Positions 7,297-15,255 of a DNA stretch of 39,637 bases are shown here, in pieces (within the stretch, counting starts at the first letter, position 1; each line of letters begins with the position of its first letter). The stretch is from the NCBI GenBank assembly GCA_943354745.1, contig CALRDB010000005.1, forward strand, positions 1 through 39,637. Reading direction: 5' to 3'. Source of the stretch: Candidatus Nomurabacteria bacterium (lineage in GTDB: Bacteria > Patescibacteriota > Minisyncoccia > Phycocordibacterales > UBA10002). The notes beneath the pieces are model-generated. The model worked only from the letters and a program-made list of their open reading frames with translations, searched no databases and had not been told where the DNA came from. The position numbers and the translations under genes were made by a program.

Positions 7297-8103
7297 CTAC
7301 CGCGGCTTAAAATAAATCTTATTTCCATACCGCAGGTCAATGTAGTCAACCACCGGTACACCCTGCTTTTGAGGAAGAAGATCACGTTCACCTATAAGTG
7401 CCTTCAATTTAACCAACACACGATCATATTCTCCCTCCCGTAGTAAAAGTCTAGTCCCGTCTTTCAGAACAACCTCAAGCTCTTGTTGTTCCTTCTGTAC
7501 TACTTTTTCTGGGTTGAGTCCCGCCTCTTCAAGATTTTTAAGAAACCGCAGAAGAGACGTCAGTTTTTCCTCGGTCATTATGTGAGTACCAAGTAAAGGG
7601 GTAGAGGCTTCCCTCTCGAGACGATAGTACAAGGGCTCAGTTGGAGCTTCAGCCCTTGTAAATGCAAAACCTGTTCCGTCTATAAGGAAACAATCTTGAA
7701 CCGTGGCACAGAACATAGCCTTTGGTTCACGCTCATGAACCGCAACATGGAGGAGACTCAGGCTCCGAAGCGAAACCGAGACTCCAGAAAAAGTTGGGAA
7801 ACTTTTCAAAAGTGACTCCTTTAGTGCTCTATTGGGATAGAAAAGTGTATGTGATTTTGGTATAACACCAAGGTAAAATCCTGAAATAGTAGTTTGCACT
7901 GACGTACGTATTTCATCCTCCGGCACCCTACCGTAACCACTTATTTCGATTGTTGTAATACGAAATTCAGGACGAGAAAGAGCATACAAGATTCCTCCAA
8001 CAACGAGAACAGAAAAGGAGAGCAGCAGAAGAACTTTCTTTCCTTGCCTCTGACGAGCTTTTTCTGCGAGACGTGGAGAACGAAGTATTTTCTTTCGAGC
8101 CAT
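7297..8103 (-). CDS. ftsQ: Cell division protein FtsQ/DivIB (POTRA)
   Basis: A 268-aa bitopic membrane protein. It has a basic N-terminus ('RKKILRSPRLAEKARQRQGKK'-type, residues 3-23), one membrane span near 24-43, then a POTRA domain with 'ITTIEISGYGRVPEDEI' and the FtsQ beta domain. It ends 'YIDLRYGNKIYFKPR', which matches the family signature 'iDLRy.n.i.vk'. FtsQ links FtsB/FtsL and the septal synthases in the divisome. It is first in an operon with the small membrane protein and the Clp-like ATPase. This coupling suggests the ATPase may act at the envelope or the division site (inference). Confidence 0.88.
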   Translation of the reverse strand: MARKKILRSPRLAEKARQRQGKKVLLLLSFSVLVVGGILYALSRPEFRITTIEISGYGRVPEDEIRTSVQTTISGFYLGVIPKSHTLFYPNRALKESLLKSFPTFSGVSVSLRSLSLLHVAVHEREPKAMFCATVQDCFLIDGTGFAFTRAEAPTEPLYYRLEREASTPLLGTHIMTEEKLTSLLRFLKNLEEAGLNPEKVVQKEQQELEVVLKDGTRLLLREGEYDRVLVKLKALIGERDLLPQKQGVPVVDYIDLRYGNKIYFKPR

Positions 8104-8225
8104 AAATAAACACCGAATCTTGTATCTTACTATCTAAAAATGAAGAACGTAGGAAACTCTCCTCCCTATTTACTTAGTCCCGTGATTCTTTCTACATTCG
8201 AGCTTTGATCTGCAACACTCGCAAC

Positions 8226-9497
8226 TCAAGACACAGGCTTAATCGTTTCTTTCCCCATATACTTCCGAAGGACTTCGGGAATAACAATGGAACCATCTGC
8301 TTGCTGATTATGTTCAAGTAGCGGAACAAGAATGCGAGGAGTGGCGAGCGCTGTGTTGTTGAGCGAATGCGCGAAACGCATCTTACCCTCGGCGTCTTTA
8401 TATCGAATATTGAGTCGTCTTGTCTGAAAGTCATGAAAATAGGAAGATGAATGCGTCTCTCGGTAAGCTCTCTCCGTAGGAACCCAGGTTTCAATATCAT
8501 ATTTTTTGACCTGTCCGAGTCCTAAGTCAGCTCCGCAATTAATCACCACATGGTAGGGTAGGTTAAGCGCCTGCAAAAGATCCTCAGCGTTACGAGTAAG
8601 CTCTTCATGGAAACCAACAGAGACTTCATGACTTGCTTCGCACAAAACCACTTGTTCAAGTTTAAAAAACTCGTGCACACGAATCAGTCCTTTGGTATCT
8701 TTCCCATGACTGCCTGCCTCGCGACGAAAGCACGGGGAAAAAGCAAGAATCTTTTTCGGTAACTCTTCCTTTTTCATAATGGTCTCCGCGAAATACGACA
8801 TCGTAGCAACCTCTGCCGTTCCCGCAAGATAGTCGCCATCCTGCGTCTTGTAGAGATCATCCTCCCCTTGTGGGAGGTAGCCGGTACCAAGTAACGTCTG
8901 CCGGCGGACGAGAGAAGGAACCATCATGAGAGTAAAGCCCTTCTTGATAAAGTGTTCGATAGTACATTGATACAAGGCGAAGGCGAGAAGTGCGCCCTCA
9001 TTCTTTAAAAAATATCCGCGAAACCCTGCGACATCTCCACCTCGTACAAAGTCTGCAAGATCGCAACTTTCCGAGAGCTCCATATGAGTCTTAGGGACAA
9101 AAGAAAAGTCAGGGCGTGTCCCCCATTCCCGCACTTCTACGTTATCTTTATCACTCTCGCCATGCGGAACGGACATGTCAGGAATATTAGGGACCTGCAA
9201 CATAAATCCATGCCACTTTTGCATGATTTCTTTAAGCTTTCCTTCTTGCTCTTCAAGACCGGCTTTTTGGGTCCGGAGCTCCTCTACAAGAAGCTGGCGT
9301 CTTTCGGGAATGACCGTATGCGCAACCTGCGCGCTCTTCAGATTATGTTCTGAACGTTTCTGCTCTACGATAAGCAGAAGGGCACGTCGTTCGTCGTCGA
9401 GTTTCAACAGTTCATCAACGTTAAAATTGACTCGCTTTTTCTCAGCCGCAAGCGCGATGAGCTCTTTATTCTCTCTAATGAATTTGATGTCTAGCAT
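8226..9497 (-). CDS. serS: Seryl-tRNA synthetase
   Basis: A class II synthetase of 423 aa, normal for the family. The N-terminal tRNA-binding coiled coil covers about residues 25-100. Motif 2 starts 'FRREAGSHGKDTKG' at 257 and runs to 277, and motif 3 runs from 'NNTALATPRIL' at 380 onward. The active-site loop 'TAEV' (227-230) is present. The gene is complete. It stands about 120 bases upstream of ftsQ on the same strand and could feed into that operon. Confidence 0.96.
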   Translation of the reverse strand: MLDIKFIRENKELIALAAEKKRVNFNVDELLKLDDERRALLLIVEQKRSEHNLKSAQVAHTVIPERRQLLVEELRTQKAGLEEQEGKLKEIMQKWHGFMLQVPNIPDMSVPHGESDKDNVEVREWGTRPDFSFVPKTHMELSESCDLADFVRGGDVAGFRGYFLKNEGALLAFALYQCTIEHFIKKGFTLMMVPSLVRRQTLLGTGYLPQGEDDLYKTQDGDYLAGTAEVATMSYFAETIMKKEELPKKILAFSPCFRREAGSHGKDTKGLIRVHEFFKLEQVVLCEASHEVSVGFHEELTRNAEDLLQALNLPYHVVINCGADLGLGQVKKYDIETWVPTERAYRETHSSSYFHDFQTRRLNIRYKDAEGKMRFAHSLNNTALATPRILVPLLEHNQQADGSIVIPEVLRKYMGKETIKPVS

Positions 9498-9569
9498 ACG
9501 AAAATGCGAATTAGGCGAATATACGAATGGTTACGAATCAGAAACTTCCCTTCAATCATTCCACAACTG

Positions 9570-9617
9570 AGCAGTAGCGGAGTAGTCGTAGACTGAGGGG
9601 GAATCCAGCTCATTGTC
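9570..9617. repeat. Dispersed repeat, copy 1
   Basis: Contains AGTAGTCGTAGACT with similar flanks ('GCAGTAGCGG' before, 'CTCATTGTC' after). A second copy is at 15027-15079. It sits just upstream of dprA. No reading frame. Confidence 0.7.
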
Positions 9618-9638
9618 CCAGTAGTATAGCAAGGGTGG

Positions 9639-9644
9639 TACAAT
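9639..9644 (+). promoter_or_regulatory. Extended -10 of dprA
   Basis: TGG-TACAAT, an extended -10 motif, ends 9 bases before the dprA ATG. No good -35 box is visible. The 5' leader would be only two or three bases. Confidence 0.5.
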
Positions 9645-9653
9645 AATTATACT

Positions 9654-10526
9654 ATGACTGTTGATATAAAAGAACTTCAACCGAAGTACTTCCCGAAACG
9701 TGTGAAGGAAATCACTGACCCGCCGAAGAAGCTGTACGTGCAGGGAACATTACCTTCCGAAGACCACAAATGGCTTGCAGTGGTTGGTTCGCGTAAATAT
9801 ACGAATTATGGGAAGGAAGTCTGTGAGAAACTGATTGAAGGTCTCGCCGGATATCCGATTGTGATTGTCTCAGGCCTTGCCCTCGGCATTGACGCGATAG
9901 CACACCGCGCGGGGTTGGAAGCAAAGCTCCCCTGCGTCGCGGTACCCGGCTCCGGTCTCGACCCGAAGGTGCTTTACCCTTCTACTAATAGACGACTTGC
10001 TGACGAGATACTTAAGGCCGGAGGAGCACTGTTATCGGAATTCGAGCCGGATTTCCGCGCCACCGCGTGGGGCTTCCTTCAGCGAAACCGTATCATGGCC
10101 GGCCTTTCCGATGCTGTCTTAGTGATAGAGGCGGAACAACGCTCCGGCTCACTCGTGACGTCAAAATTCGCTACGGAATACAATCGTGACGTACTTACGG
10201 TTCCCGGCTCGATTTTCTCTTCTTCCTCTACCGGACCGCACATGCTTATCAAGCTTGGCGCGACACCAATCACCTCCGCCGCCGACCTTCTCGAAGCACT
10301 CGGATTTTCCGCCGAAGGCGGATCCGCCTTCGGCGGAAAACAACGCGACTACTCCGACTGCACGTCTGAAGAGAAAAAAGTTATCGAACTCCTCCAAAGT
10401 CCCCTTTCGCGAGATGACCTTATAGATGCCCTCGATATTCCCATAAACCAAGCCAACGCGCTTCTTTCGTTTATGGAACTCAAAAGCCTTATCAAGGAAT
10501 CTGCAGGAGAAATCCATCTAAGTTGA
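9654..10526 (+). CDS. dprA: DNA processing protein DprA
   Basis: A 290-aa protein that loads RecA on incoming single-stranded DNA during natural transformation. The Rossmann domain shows 'VVGSRKYTNYG' (43-53), 'SGLALGID' (73-80), 'VPGSGLD' (97-103) and 'RNRIMAGLSDAVLVIEA' (144-160). A C-terminal winged helix follows from about 232. Between the two domains lies an extra Gly-rich linker 'FSAEGGSAFGGK' (218-229), encoded by a perfect 36-bp palindrome. The N-terminal SAM-like domain of longer DprA proteins is almost absent. The start is fixed by an extended -10 just upstream. Confidence 0.93.
   Translation: MTVDIKELQPKYFPKRVKEITDPPKKLYVQGTLPSEDHKWLAVVGSRKYTNYGKEVCEKLIEGLAGYPIVIVSGLALGIDAIAHRAGLEAKLPCVAVPGSGLDPKVLYPSTNRRLADEILKAGGALLSEFEPDFRATAWGFLQRNRIMAGLSDAVLVIEAEQRSGSLVTSKFATEYNRDVLTVPGSIFSSSSTGPHMLIKLGATPITSAADLLEALGFSAEGGSAFGGKQRDYSDCTSEEKKVIELLQSPLSRDDLIDALDIPINQANALLSFMELKSLIKESAGEIHLS
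10305..10340. repeat. Perfect 36-bp palindrome inside dprA
   Basis: Centred on the GGATCC at 10320-10325, with arms TTTTCCGCCGAAGGCGGA and its complement. It is translated in frame as the linker between the Rossmann and winged-helix domains. It looks like a palindromic repeat inserted in a coding region, tolerated because it hits a flexible linker. Confidence 0.85.
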
Positions 10527-10565
10527 AGGATGCGCATACATTCTCCGACTTTGCTTCCAAATTGT

Positions 10566-10595
10566 TGTTATTTTTCCCATATGGGTAAAATAACA
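10566..10595. terminator. Inverted repeat between convergent genes
   Basis: Arms TGTTATTTT/AAAATAACA around CCCATATGGG, with one T-T mismatch. It lies between the 3' ends of dprA and the Cas2-like gene, where a bidirectional stop is expected. Confidence 0.5.
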
Positions 10596-10606
10596 GTAAA
10601 GTAAAT

Positions 10607-11242
10607 CTACTTAGATAGTCTGAAAAATTTGAGCAGCATATCTTCATCAAACAAGGATTCGGCCACGGCAAAATTGACGAATTTTGCCACGCCAAAAAAA
10701 TCTGCAACAAAGAGAATCTCGGCTTCACATCGGTACGGATACACCCAAAGACTCTTCTGAAGCGGATACATGCCTAGTTCGTCCGCCGTATTTCGAAATG
10801 CCATACGCGCCGCGTTGAACTTTACCGGCATATCGTAAAAGAGGAGGCGCCATTTCTTATCCCATACGGGCATTAGAGGGAGTTTGATGGTTTCCAGAGA
10901 GAGTCTGCGGGCATGTTTCATTCCCTTCTTAGTTATGCATACTTCTGCGGTTGCGTTTGGATAACGCTTGATTGAGAGGTATTTACTTCTGTCTAAAAGA
11001 GTAAGCGCATAACTCACGTCCCTTCCGGAAAGGGAGCGTTTTGTATACGGCTTCAGTAGTTGAACAATATTGGGTGCCATTGCGCCGATACACACAATCG
11101 GCGCCAGTGCGGCGAGCGCCAAGATAATCTGGGTCGCAGTTGCAGCAGGAGTATCAGATTCTAAAAATTTCTTCGCTGACGAGTACGCGTGCTTTGCCAA
11201 TTCCACGGCGGTCATCCCAGTTATTACTGCTTTTTTACTCAT
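10607..11242 (-). CDS. PaaX/Cas2-like protein with a membrane segment
   Basis: A 211-aa protein. Residues 37-60 ('ATQIILALAALAPIVCIGAM') form a probable membrane span. A winged-helix-like region follows ('SGRDVSYALTLLDRSKYLSI'). The C-terminal part 'WDKKWRLLFYDMPVKFNAAR' plus 'LQKSLWVYPYRCEAEI' is the ferredoxin-like fold shared by PaaX C-terminal domains and Cas2. No CRISPR array or other cas gene is present, so this is not a CRISPR gene. PaaX-type transcription control or an RNA/DNA-binding role at the membrane is possible. It is divergent from topA, with about 120 bases between the starts. Confidence 0.7.
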   Translation of the reverse strand: MSKKAVITGMTAVELAKHAYSSAKKFLESDTPAATATQIILALAALAPIVCIGAMAPNIVQLLKPYTKRSLSGRDVSYALTLLDRSKYLSIKRYPNATAEVCITKKGMKHARRLSLETIKLPLMPVWDKKWRLLFYDMPVKFNAARMAFRNTADELGMYPLQKSLWVYPYRCEAEILFVADFFGVAKFVNFAVAESLFDEDMLLKFFRLSK

Positions 11243-11325
11243 ATGAAGGAAATAACATTACAGTGGTGGAATGATTGTAACATAGGTACGCAGCGTGTGT
11301 GTGAAGTGCAAAAGAGGACGGCAAT

Positions 11326-11354
11326 TTGCACATATTTTTTCTTTCATGTAATAC
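11326..11354 (+). promoter_or_regulatory. topA promoter (leaderless)
   Basis: TTGCAC (11326-11331), 17-base spacer, TAATAC (11349-11354). The ATG is 8 bases after the -10 box, so the mRNA starts at or within two bases of the start codon. Confidence 0.7.
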
Positions 11355-11362
11355 TTAACCCG

Positions 11363-13600
11363 ATGTCATACAAACTACTCATCGTTGAGTCTCCGTCCAA
11401 AGCGAAGACAATTGGAAAATATTTAGGTAGCGAGTACGCGGTGAAAGCGTCCGTCGGACACGTCCGAGACCTTCCGAAAAACCAAAAAGCTGCTCTCGAT
11501 ATTGAGGGCGGATTTATTCCGCATTACGAAATCGTAAAGAAAAAAGAAGAAGTGGTGGAGGAGATTTCCGCGGCCGCCAGAAAAGCTTCCGAGATTATCC
11601 TTGCAACCGACCCCGACCGTGAAGGAGAGGCTATCGCATGGCACTTGGCCGAGATATTGAAGGATAAACTGGGAAAATCCCTTCCACCGATAAAGAGAGC
11701 GGTCTATCACGAAATTACCAAGGAGGCTGTGGAGGAGGCACTTACGCATCCGCGAGATATAGACCAGAATCTCCGCCGTGCGCAGGAGGCGCGGCGCGTA
11801 CTTGACCGCCTTGTGGGCTACGACCTTTCCGGCATTATTTGGAAGAAAGTGCGCTACGGGCTTTCCGCCGGACGAGTTCAATCCCCCGCTCTTCGTATTA
11901 TCGCCGAACGCGAGCGAGAAATTCTGGCATTCAAACCTGAAACCTTTTGGGTGATAACTGCTGACACAGAAACTGCAAAAAAGGCAAAACTGCTTTTGAG
12001 TTGCAGTGAAGAGCCACGTGAGAAAAAAGTGGTCGACTATATCCTGGATGCGGGAAACAAAGGTGACTGGAGCGTCACGGACGTGACGGAGACAAGTGTG
12101 AAGCGCTCGCCCAAAGCCCCGTTTATTACCTCGACATTACAGCAGACCGCCTCAACACGGCTCGGGTTTTCTCCCGGGAGGACTATGGGAGTAGCGCAGA
12201 AGCTTTACGAGGCGGGTCTTATCACCTATCACCGTACCGACTCGACCAACCTTGCGGAATCAGCAAAGAAGCAAATCGCGGAAACCATTGAAAGGAAATT
12301 CGGGAAACAGTTTGTGTCTTTGCGGGTCTATGGGGGTAAGGTAAAGAACGCACAGGAGGCGCATGAGGCGATTCGCCCAACGCATTTTGAAAAGGAAAAC
12401 GGCGGAAGTAATCCCGACCAAAAACGGCTCTATGACCTGATTTGGAAGCGAACGATATCTTCCCAAATGCCCGACGCCGAAATGCTTCGCACTAAAATTA
12501 GTGCGAATATTTCGAAGGGACCTATTCCGGATTTTTCCGCGAACGGTGTTCGTCTTACTTACGACGGCTGGCTTAAGGCCGACCCCGAGGCTCGCGGAGA
12601 AGATGTGGAACTTCCCAAAGTTGCAACGGGCGATTCGCTCAAACTGATTGAACTTAAAACCGAGGAAAAGCAAACTCAGCCACTCCCGCGCTATAGCGAA
12701 GCAGGCCTGATCAAGGAACTTGAAAAACGTGGCATCGGACGCCCGTCAACCTATGCGTCCATCATGGAGACCCTCGTGGACCGCGAGTACGTCACACGCG
12801 AAAATCGTTCACTAAAGCCGACCGATACCGGAATGGTGGTGAGTGGTTTTCTCGAGGAACACCTTCCTTCGTATATTAGCGATACATTTACTGCTGAAAT
12901 GGAAGACAAGCTCGACGAAATTGCCATTGGAACTCGAGAGTACGAGAAGACTCTTAAAGATTTCTATACCCCGTTCCACAAGGACGTAAAGTCTAAGGAG
13001 AAGTTAGATAAGGCAACGACTCTTGGCGAGGCTCCAAAGGAATTCAAGTGTCCTGTGTGCAAAGGCGATATGGTCTGGAAGCTTGGTCGCGGTGGCAAAT
13101 TCCTCTCGTGCGCTAAGTTCCCCGACTGTATTGGGGCGCTTACCGCCGACGGCACGGAAATCAAACCCGATGAGCCGATTGGCGTGTATCCGCCAACCGG
13201 AGAGAACATCTATCTCCTTAACGGACGATTCGGCTTTTACGTACAGGTGGGTCAAACTGAAAAAGGGGGAAAGGGTAAGAAAAGGGGTAAAGGGGAAAAG
13301 AAAAAAGATGTTCCCAAACTTCATCGCGCCAGTGTGCCCCGAACATTCGATGTTTCAAAATTGACGATTGCTGACGCACTGAAGTTTCTCTCTCTTCCTC
13401 GCATCCTCGGAACTCACCCAACCAGCGGAAAGGAAATTAAGGCGAGCATGGGGCGATTTGGTCCTTACGTCGTACACGATGGAAACTTTCGATCGGTAAA
13501 AGTGCCTGATGATGTCTACACCATCGAGCTTCCCCGCGCGCTTGAACTCTTAGCTCAAGAGAAGAAACCGCGCGGATTTCGAAAGAAAAAGGCGGACTAA
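11363..13600 (+). CDS. topA: DNA topoisomerase I
   Basis: Type IA topoisomerase, 745 aa, relaxing negative supercoils. The frame is open further upstream, but the promoter at 11326-11354 and the family start ('MSYKLLIVESPSKAKTI') fix the start here. The Toprim domain has 'ESPSKAKT' and 'TDPDREGEAIAWH' (82-94). The active-site tyrosine is Y289 in 'GLITYHRTDSTN'. One Cys4 zinc finger follows (C563, C566, C583, C589), then two Toprim-C type repeats ending 'GRFGPYVVHDGNFRSVKVP'. A lysine/glycine-rich linker sits between these repeats at about 640-655. The single zinc finger is fewer than in E. coli TopA. Confidence 0.96.
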   Translation: MSYKLLIVESPSKAKTIGKYLGSEYAVKASVGHVRDLPKNQKAALDIEGGFIPHYEIVKKKEEVVEEISAAARKASEIILATDPDREGEAIAWHLAEILKDKLGKSLPPIKRAVYHEITKEAVEEALTHPRDIDQNLRRAQEARRVLDRLVGYDLSGIIWKKVRYGLSAGRVQSPALRIIAEREREILAFKPETFWVITADTETAKKAKLLLSCSEEPREKKVVDYILDAGNKGDWSVTDVTETSVKRSPKAPFITSTLQQTASTRLGFSPGRTMGVAQKLYEAGLITYHRTDSTNLAESAKKQIAETIERKFGKQFVSLRVYGGKVKNAQEAHEAIRPTHFEKENGGSNPDQKRLYDLIWKRTISSQMPDAEMLRTKISANISKGPIPDFSANGVRLTYDGWLKADPEARGEDVELPKVATGDSLKLIELKTEEKQTQPLPRYSEAGLIKELEKRGIGRPSTYASIMETLVDREYVTRENRSLKPTDTGMVVSGFLEEHLPSYISDTFTAEMEDKLDEIAIGTREYEKTLKDFYTPFHKDVKSKEKLDKATTLGEAPKEFKCPVCKGDMVWKLGRGGKFLSCAKFPDCIGALTADGTEIKPDEPIGVYPPTGENIYLLNGRFGFYVQVGQTEKGGKGKKRGKGEKKKDVPKLHRASVPRTFDVSKLTIADALKFLSLPRILGTHPTSGKEIKASMGRFGPYVVHDGNFRSVKVPDDVYTIELPRALELLAQEKKPRGFRKKKAD

Positions 13601-13739
13601 TCGCCCTAGAAGCAAGCATAAAAAGAGGAAAGTAGCATCACAACAATTCATGCTATATAGTTGAAGGTGGAACAAAAATGTAGGCGTTGTGCTTATCTTT
13701 TGATTGTTCCTTCACAACAACATTAATACCGGAGGTGCT

Positions 13740-14900
13740 ATGAAGGGGAAAAAGAAGCCGGAGCACCTGAAAAGGGTGCTCATAGGTCGATTTGTAAAGC
13801 AGATCGGAATGGGTCGGCGACGGACAGATATTAAAATTAAGTGGGTTTCAAGTCTTGGTGAAATTGCCGGGAAAGAGGCCACCTCAAGTAAAAGCAGTCA
13901 AGTAGTTGGCCTACACGCAACATTTAATGACGGCCACGTTGACGATCGAACAATCTGTCTTCGTTATGGATCTGACAAACCTTTGTTGCGACTTCGTCCT
14001 GAGCTGACTCTCGCTGATGCAATGGGGGTTACGCGCATTATGGGCGCTCTTCGCGAACGATTGAAGGCAAGATATGGAAGCGACGCTTTACGGGTTCCTT
14101 CTCCATCGCACCACTGGATTGTCTTAAAGAGTGGGAAGCTGCATAAACTTCCACAACCGGAGGAATGGGACTGTACAGCATCTATACGACCATTTGTCTT
14201 AGATCTAAACAGCTATCTCTCTTGTCTAAAGAAGCGGCAAAGTAATACAGAGCCGGAAGCGACTGATGCTACAACAATGCAAGCCCTTGCGGAGCTTCTC
14301 TCCATTATCCACGTAAAACCTAACGTGGAAGACGTTGAGCGAAAACCGCCGTACAGGGAGTGTGTAAGCTACATACTCTCACGAATTGGTGGATGGCATA
14401 ACCTTTCACTTGGGGCGCATAGCATACTTGCCCCAGCTGAAGCCCGAGGATTACACAGCCTCATCTGTGATACCCTCCATGAAAATACTGGCACCTCAGA
14501 CCGATTGCGAGAGGTGTGGGGTGATATGCATTTCGGAAATCTACTCTGTGATAATAACAGGCGATTTATACCTATCGACCCCCGCGTCCGGGGAGGCTTT
14601 CCTCAAGTAGGAGACGCGGGGCTAGATGTAGGCTTTCTCCTCACTGACCTCTGGTGGTTCTATCGTGTCTTCGATAACTCGGTCTTTCGATACCTCGCAC
14701 ATCTGCTCCTTGAGGCATACGAAAAGGCAACGGGAGATACCAAGATTCGTTTTATGGCGGCACAATGGGGTGTTCCCTATCGTACCGCAATGAGACTCAA
14801 GTCGGAGTATGTGAAAGAAGGCGAATTGGCGAAAGCACGCCCCTTCATCCAAGACATGCAGACTTGGATGTCAAACCGATGTGTTGATGTTACCTTGTGA
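13740..14900 (+). CDS. APH/choline-kinase-like phosphotransferase
   Basis: A 386-aa protein with the kinase core seen in aminoglycoside phosphotransferases. The catalytic loop is 'WGDMHFGNLL' (about residue 259 onward, with D261 and N266), and the metal-binding aspartate is in 'FIPIDPR' about 17 residues later, followed by 'GDAGLDVGFLLTDL'. The N-terminal lobe is divergent and I cannot place the nucleotide-binding lysine. The substrate is unknown, so resistance should not be assumed. The start is chosen because GGAGG lies 4 bases before this ATG; such a clear Shine-Dalgarno site is rare in the window. It is a single gene with a UUCG-loop terminator downstream. Confidence 0.7.
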   Translation: MKGKKKPEHLKRVLIGRFVKQIGMGRRRTDIKIKWVSSLGEIAGKEATSSKSSQVVGLHATFNDGHVDDRTICLRYGSDKPLLRLRPELTLADAMGVTRIMGALRERLKARYGSDALRVPSPSHHWIVLKSGKLHKLPQPEEWDCTASIRPFVLDLNSYLSCLKKRQSNTEPEATDATTMQALAELLSIIHVKPNVEDVERKPPYRECVSYILSRIGGWHNLSLGAHSILAPAEARGLHSLICDTLHENTGTSDRLREVWGDMHFGNLLCDNNRRFIPIDPRVRGGFPQVGDAGLDVGFLLTDLWWFYRVFDNSVFRYLAHLLLEAYEKATGDTKIRFMAAQWGVPYRTAMRLKSEYVKEGELAKARPFIQDMQTWMSNRCVDVTL

Positions 14901-14913
14901 TGTAGTTGCCGTT

Positions 14914-14943
14914 GCCGCCACCTTTCGAGGAGGCGGCTTTTTT
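14914..14943 (+). terminator. Terminator with UUCG tetraloop
   Basis: GCCGCC/GGCGGC outer stem, CCT/AGG inner stem closed by TTCG, then six T. It ends the APH-like gene. Confidence 0.9.
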
Positions 14944-15221
14944 CACTGACAAGGATCATCGGAAGGACTTCTGAGTTTTTACGGGAGACCTATGAATGTT
15001 GTTTTTTTCTGTTATCCTCGCGACGCAGCAATAGTGAAGTAGTCGTAGACTAAGGCACGGATCTAGAATATCGCTCATTTTCACGGCATGGATTCCCGCA
15101 TTCGCTGGAATGACAACCGAGAATGAGTCTTTGTGTAAGTCCTATTATGACTTCCTACTTACCCGCCATAGCTTTGGCAAGCAAGGCTGAGACAAAATAT
15201 AAAGGTTTAATAACTCTTTTA
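14944..15221. other. Intergenic region with repeats
   Basis: No gene is seen. It holds copy 2 of the AGTAGTCGTAGACT repeat (15027-15079). After it, near 15085-15110, is one copy of the 'GGATTCCCGCATTCGC' repeat also found at 33842-33871, and a small inverted repeat (AAGTC/GACTT) near 15137-15153. The promoter of the first RSH gene starts at 15222. Confidence 0.7.
15027..15079. repeat. Dispersed repeat, copy 2
   Basis: Same core AGTAGTCGTAGACT as 9570-9617, with related flanks on both sides ('GCAATAGTGA' before, 'CGCTCATTTTC' after). Confidence 0.7.
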
Positions 15222-15249
15222 TTGACAATGTCACACTCTTCTCTACACT
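15222..15249 (+). promoter_or_regulatory. Promoter of the RSH operon (leaderless)
   Basis: Perfect -35 TTGACA (15222-15227), 16-base spacer, TACACT (15244-15249). Six bases separate the -10 box from the ATG at 15256, so transcription should start on the start codon. Confidence 0.75.
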
Positions 15250-15255
15250 GAACTC

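Noticed and set aside
10607..11242. CRISPR-Cas locus because of the Cas2-like fold
   Set aside because: No repeats with regular spacers and no other cas genes are in the window; the protein has a membrane span and resembles PaaX.
13740..14900. Antibiotic resistance by aminoglycoside phosphotransferase
   Set aside because: Only the kinase core motifs are shared; the substrate part is not recognisable, so a resistance call is not supported.
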